18,368 nucleotides of DNA from positions 1-18,368 of the forward strand of contig JANYEU010000117.1 of NCBI GenBank assembly GCA_025362915.1, given 5' to 3'. The stretch comes from Chitinophagaceae bacterium. Lineage in GTDB: Bacteria; Bacteroidota; Bacteroidia; Chitinophagales; Chitinophagaceae. Positions 17,047-18,368 of this stretch are shown here, piece after piece. The notes below the pieces were generated by a model. The model searched no databases and had not been told where the DNA came from. It worked only from the letters and a program-made list of their open reading frames with translations. A program made the position numbers and the translations under genes. The number at the start of each line of letters is the position of its first letter. The first letter of the stretch is position 1.

Positions 17047-18368
17047 TTAATCAAGTTTCAATACCGCCAAGAAAGCTTCCTGTGGCACTTCCACATTACC
17101 TATCTGACGCATACGTTTCTTACCCTCTTTTTGCTTTTCCAATAGTTTACGCTTACGGCTAATATCACCACCATAACATTTGGCAGTAACATCCTTACGC
17201 ATGGCACTAATGTTTTCGCGGGCAATAACCTTTGCACCAATGGCAGCCTGTATGGCAATCTGAAACTGTTGCTTGGTCAATAGTTCCTTTAGTTTTTCGC
17301 AAAGCTTACGGCCAAAGTCTGCCGCACGACCACGATGGATCAAGGCACTCAAGGCATCTACCTTTTCATTGTTCAGCAATATATCCATCTTCACAATGTC
17401 GGCATCGCGCATACCTATCGGGCTATAATCAAACGATGCATAACCACGTGTCTGGCTCTTTAGCTTATCATAAAAGTCGAATACTATTTCTGTTAATGGC
17501 AACTCAAACGTAAGTTCAACCCTTGTAGGGGTGAGGTATGTCTGGTTTAAAAGATTACCTCTTTTGCCCAAACAAAGCGTCATGATATTACCAATATAAT
17601 CTGGCGAAGAGATAATCTGCGCACGGATATACGGTTCCTCAATCCTGGCAATCCTTGTAGGATCCGGCATTTCGGAAGGATTGTTTACAATAACTTTCTC
17701 CCCCTTTGAAGTGTAGGCAATGAAGCCCACATTCGGCACGGTGGTTATAACTGTTTGATTAAACTCACGTTCCAAACGTTCCTGGATTATTTCCATGTGC
17801 AATAAACCAAGGAATCCACAACGGAAACCGAAGCCCAAGGCTTGGGATGTTTCCAGTTCGAAAGTAAGGGAGGCGTCATTTAATTGAAGTTTATCCATAC
17901 AATCCCTCAACTCTTCAAAAGCATCAGTCTCTACGGGATAAATACCCGCAAACACCATTGGCTTCACTTCCTTAAACCCATTAATCATTAGGCCGGGGTT
18001 GTTGGCAAGCGTAATGGTATCGCCCACTTTCACCTCTTTTGCATTCTTGATACCCGTAATAATATAACCCACATCGCCCGCTTTTACTTCATCCTTGGCA
18101 GTCATGGTTAGTTTCAATACACCCACTTCATCGGCGTTATAATCCATCCCCGAAGCAATGAAACGTATCTTATCATTCTTTTTCAATACCCCATTTATTA
18201 TGCGGTAATAGATGATTATCCCCCTAAAGCTATTGTAAACACTGTCAAATATCAATGCCTGTAAAGGGGCTTGATAGTCACCTTTTGGTGCGGGGATACG
18301 GGCAATGATGGCTTCCAATATTCCCTCTATACCAATACCACTCTTGCCACTGGCCAATAAGATGTCTT
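17047..18368 (-). CDS. lepA: Elongation factor 4 (LepA), C-terminal part; N-terminus outside window
   Basis: About 439 of roughly 597 codons are present; the gene runs off the right edge, so the GTP-binding motifs are not visible. The frame continues upstream of the TTG at 18357 (DILLASGKSGIGIEGILEAI), so that codon is not a start. Domain II (LQALIFDSVYNSFRGII onward), domain III (PVETDAFEELRDCMDKL ... GFGFRCGFLGLLHMEIIQER) and the EF4-specific C-terminal domain (CYGGDISRKRKLLEKQKEG ... GNVEVPQEAFLAVLK) are all intact and highly conserved. LepA is a ribosome-associated GTPase implicated in back-translocation and translation-initiation or ribosome biogenesis under stress. The TAA stop at 17047 faces the prolyl oligopeptidase across the shared terminator. 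No oddity is seen. Confidence 0.97.
   Translation of the reverse strand, partial: DILLASGKSGIGIEGILEAIIARIPAPKGDYQAPLQALIFDSVYNSFRGIIIYYRIINGVLKKNDKIRFIASGMDYNADEVGVLKLTMTAKDEVKAGDVGYIITGIKNAKEVKVGDTITLANNPGLMINGFKEVKPMVFAGIYPVETDAFEELRDCMDKLQLNDASLTFELETSQALGFGFRCGFLGLLHMEIIQERLEREFNQTVITTVPNVGFIAYTSKGEKVIVNNPSEMPDPTRIARIEEPYIRAQIISSPDYIGNIMTLCLGKRGNLLNQTYLTPTRVELTFELPLTEIVFDFYDKLKSQTRGYASFDYSPIGMRDADIVKMDILLNNEKVDALSALIHRGRAADFGRKLCEKLKELLTKQQFQIAIQAAIGAKVIARENISAMRKDVTAKCYGGDISRKRKLLEKQKEGKKRMRQIGNVEVPQEAFLAVLKLD

Noticed and set aside
18355..18357. TTG at 18357 as the lepA start
   Set aside because: The conserved LepA reading frame continues upstream to the window edge, and the protein would lack its whole GTPase domain.

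Overview
The window looks like a chromosome segment from a Bacteroidota bacterium, probably of the Chitinophagaceae/Sphingobacteriia kind. This rests on a type IX secretion (T9SS) C-terminal domain of each of two classes, a PorP/SprF-family protein, a TPR/PD40 envelope protein, AxAQ-type signal peptidase sites, AT-rich spacers and no clear Shine-Dalgarno sites. The genus is inferred from style only. No tRNA, rRNA, insertion sequence or CRISPR array was seen.

Region 1 (1-7560, minus strand) is a surface-adhesin locus read right to left. It holds a giant Ig-like adhesin of about 1825 residues with a type B (gliding-motility-type) C-terminal domain, then a PorP/SprF-like outer-membrane protein 4 bp later, then a TPR/PD40 protein that runs off the left edge. 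This matches the known pairing of type B T9SS substrates with a dedicated SprF-like partner.

Region 2 (7561-9382, minus strand) is housekeeping: an EI24/CysZ-like membrane protein and an RsmI-like tetrapyrrole-methylase-fold methyltransferase. They are separated by a 7-bp tandem repeat. A 270-bp spacer with a long hairpin separates them from the adhesin.

Region 3 (9530-14157, minus strand) is a probable three-gene envelope/secretion cluster. A small lipoprotein overlaps a predicted outer-membrane beta-barrel by ATGA, and a 1169-residue subtilisin-like protease with a type A T9SS C-terminal domain follows 56 bp later. It ends in a clear intrinsic terminator.

Region 4 (14158-14902) is a 745-bp divergent spacer. 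It contains a tandem array of about five 41-bp units, each with a hairpin, and next to the following gene a stretch that reads like a signal peptide with no start codon.

Region 5 (14903-18368) is a prolyl oligopeptidase on the plus strand facing the C-terminal three quarters of LepA/EF4 on the minus strand, with a shared bidirectional terminator between them.

The most unusual items are the 41-bp hairpin array and the start-less signal-peptide-like N-terminus of the prolyl oligopeptidase. The adhesin and protease loci are good examples of known T9SS logic with unknown ligands or substrates. No clearly new multi-gene system can be proven from sequence alone.
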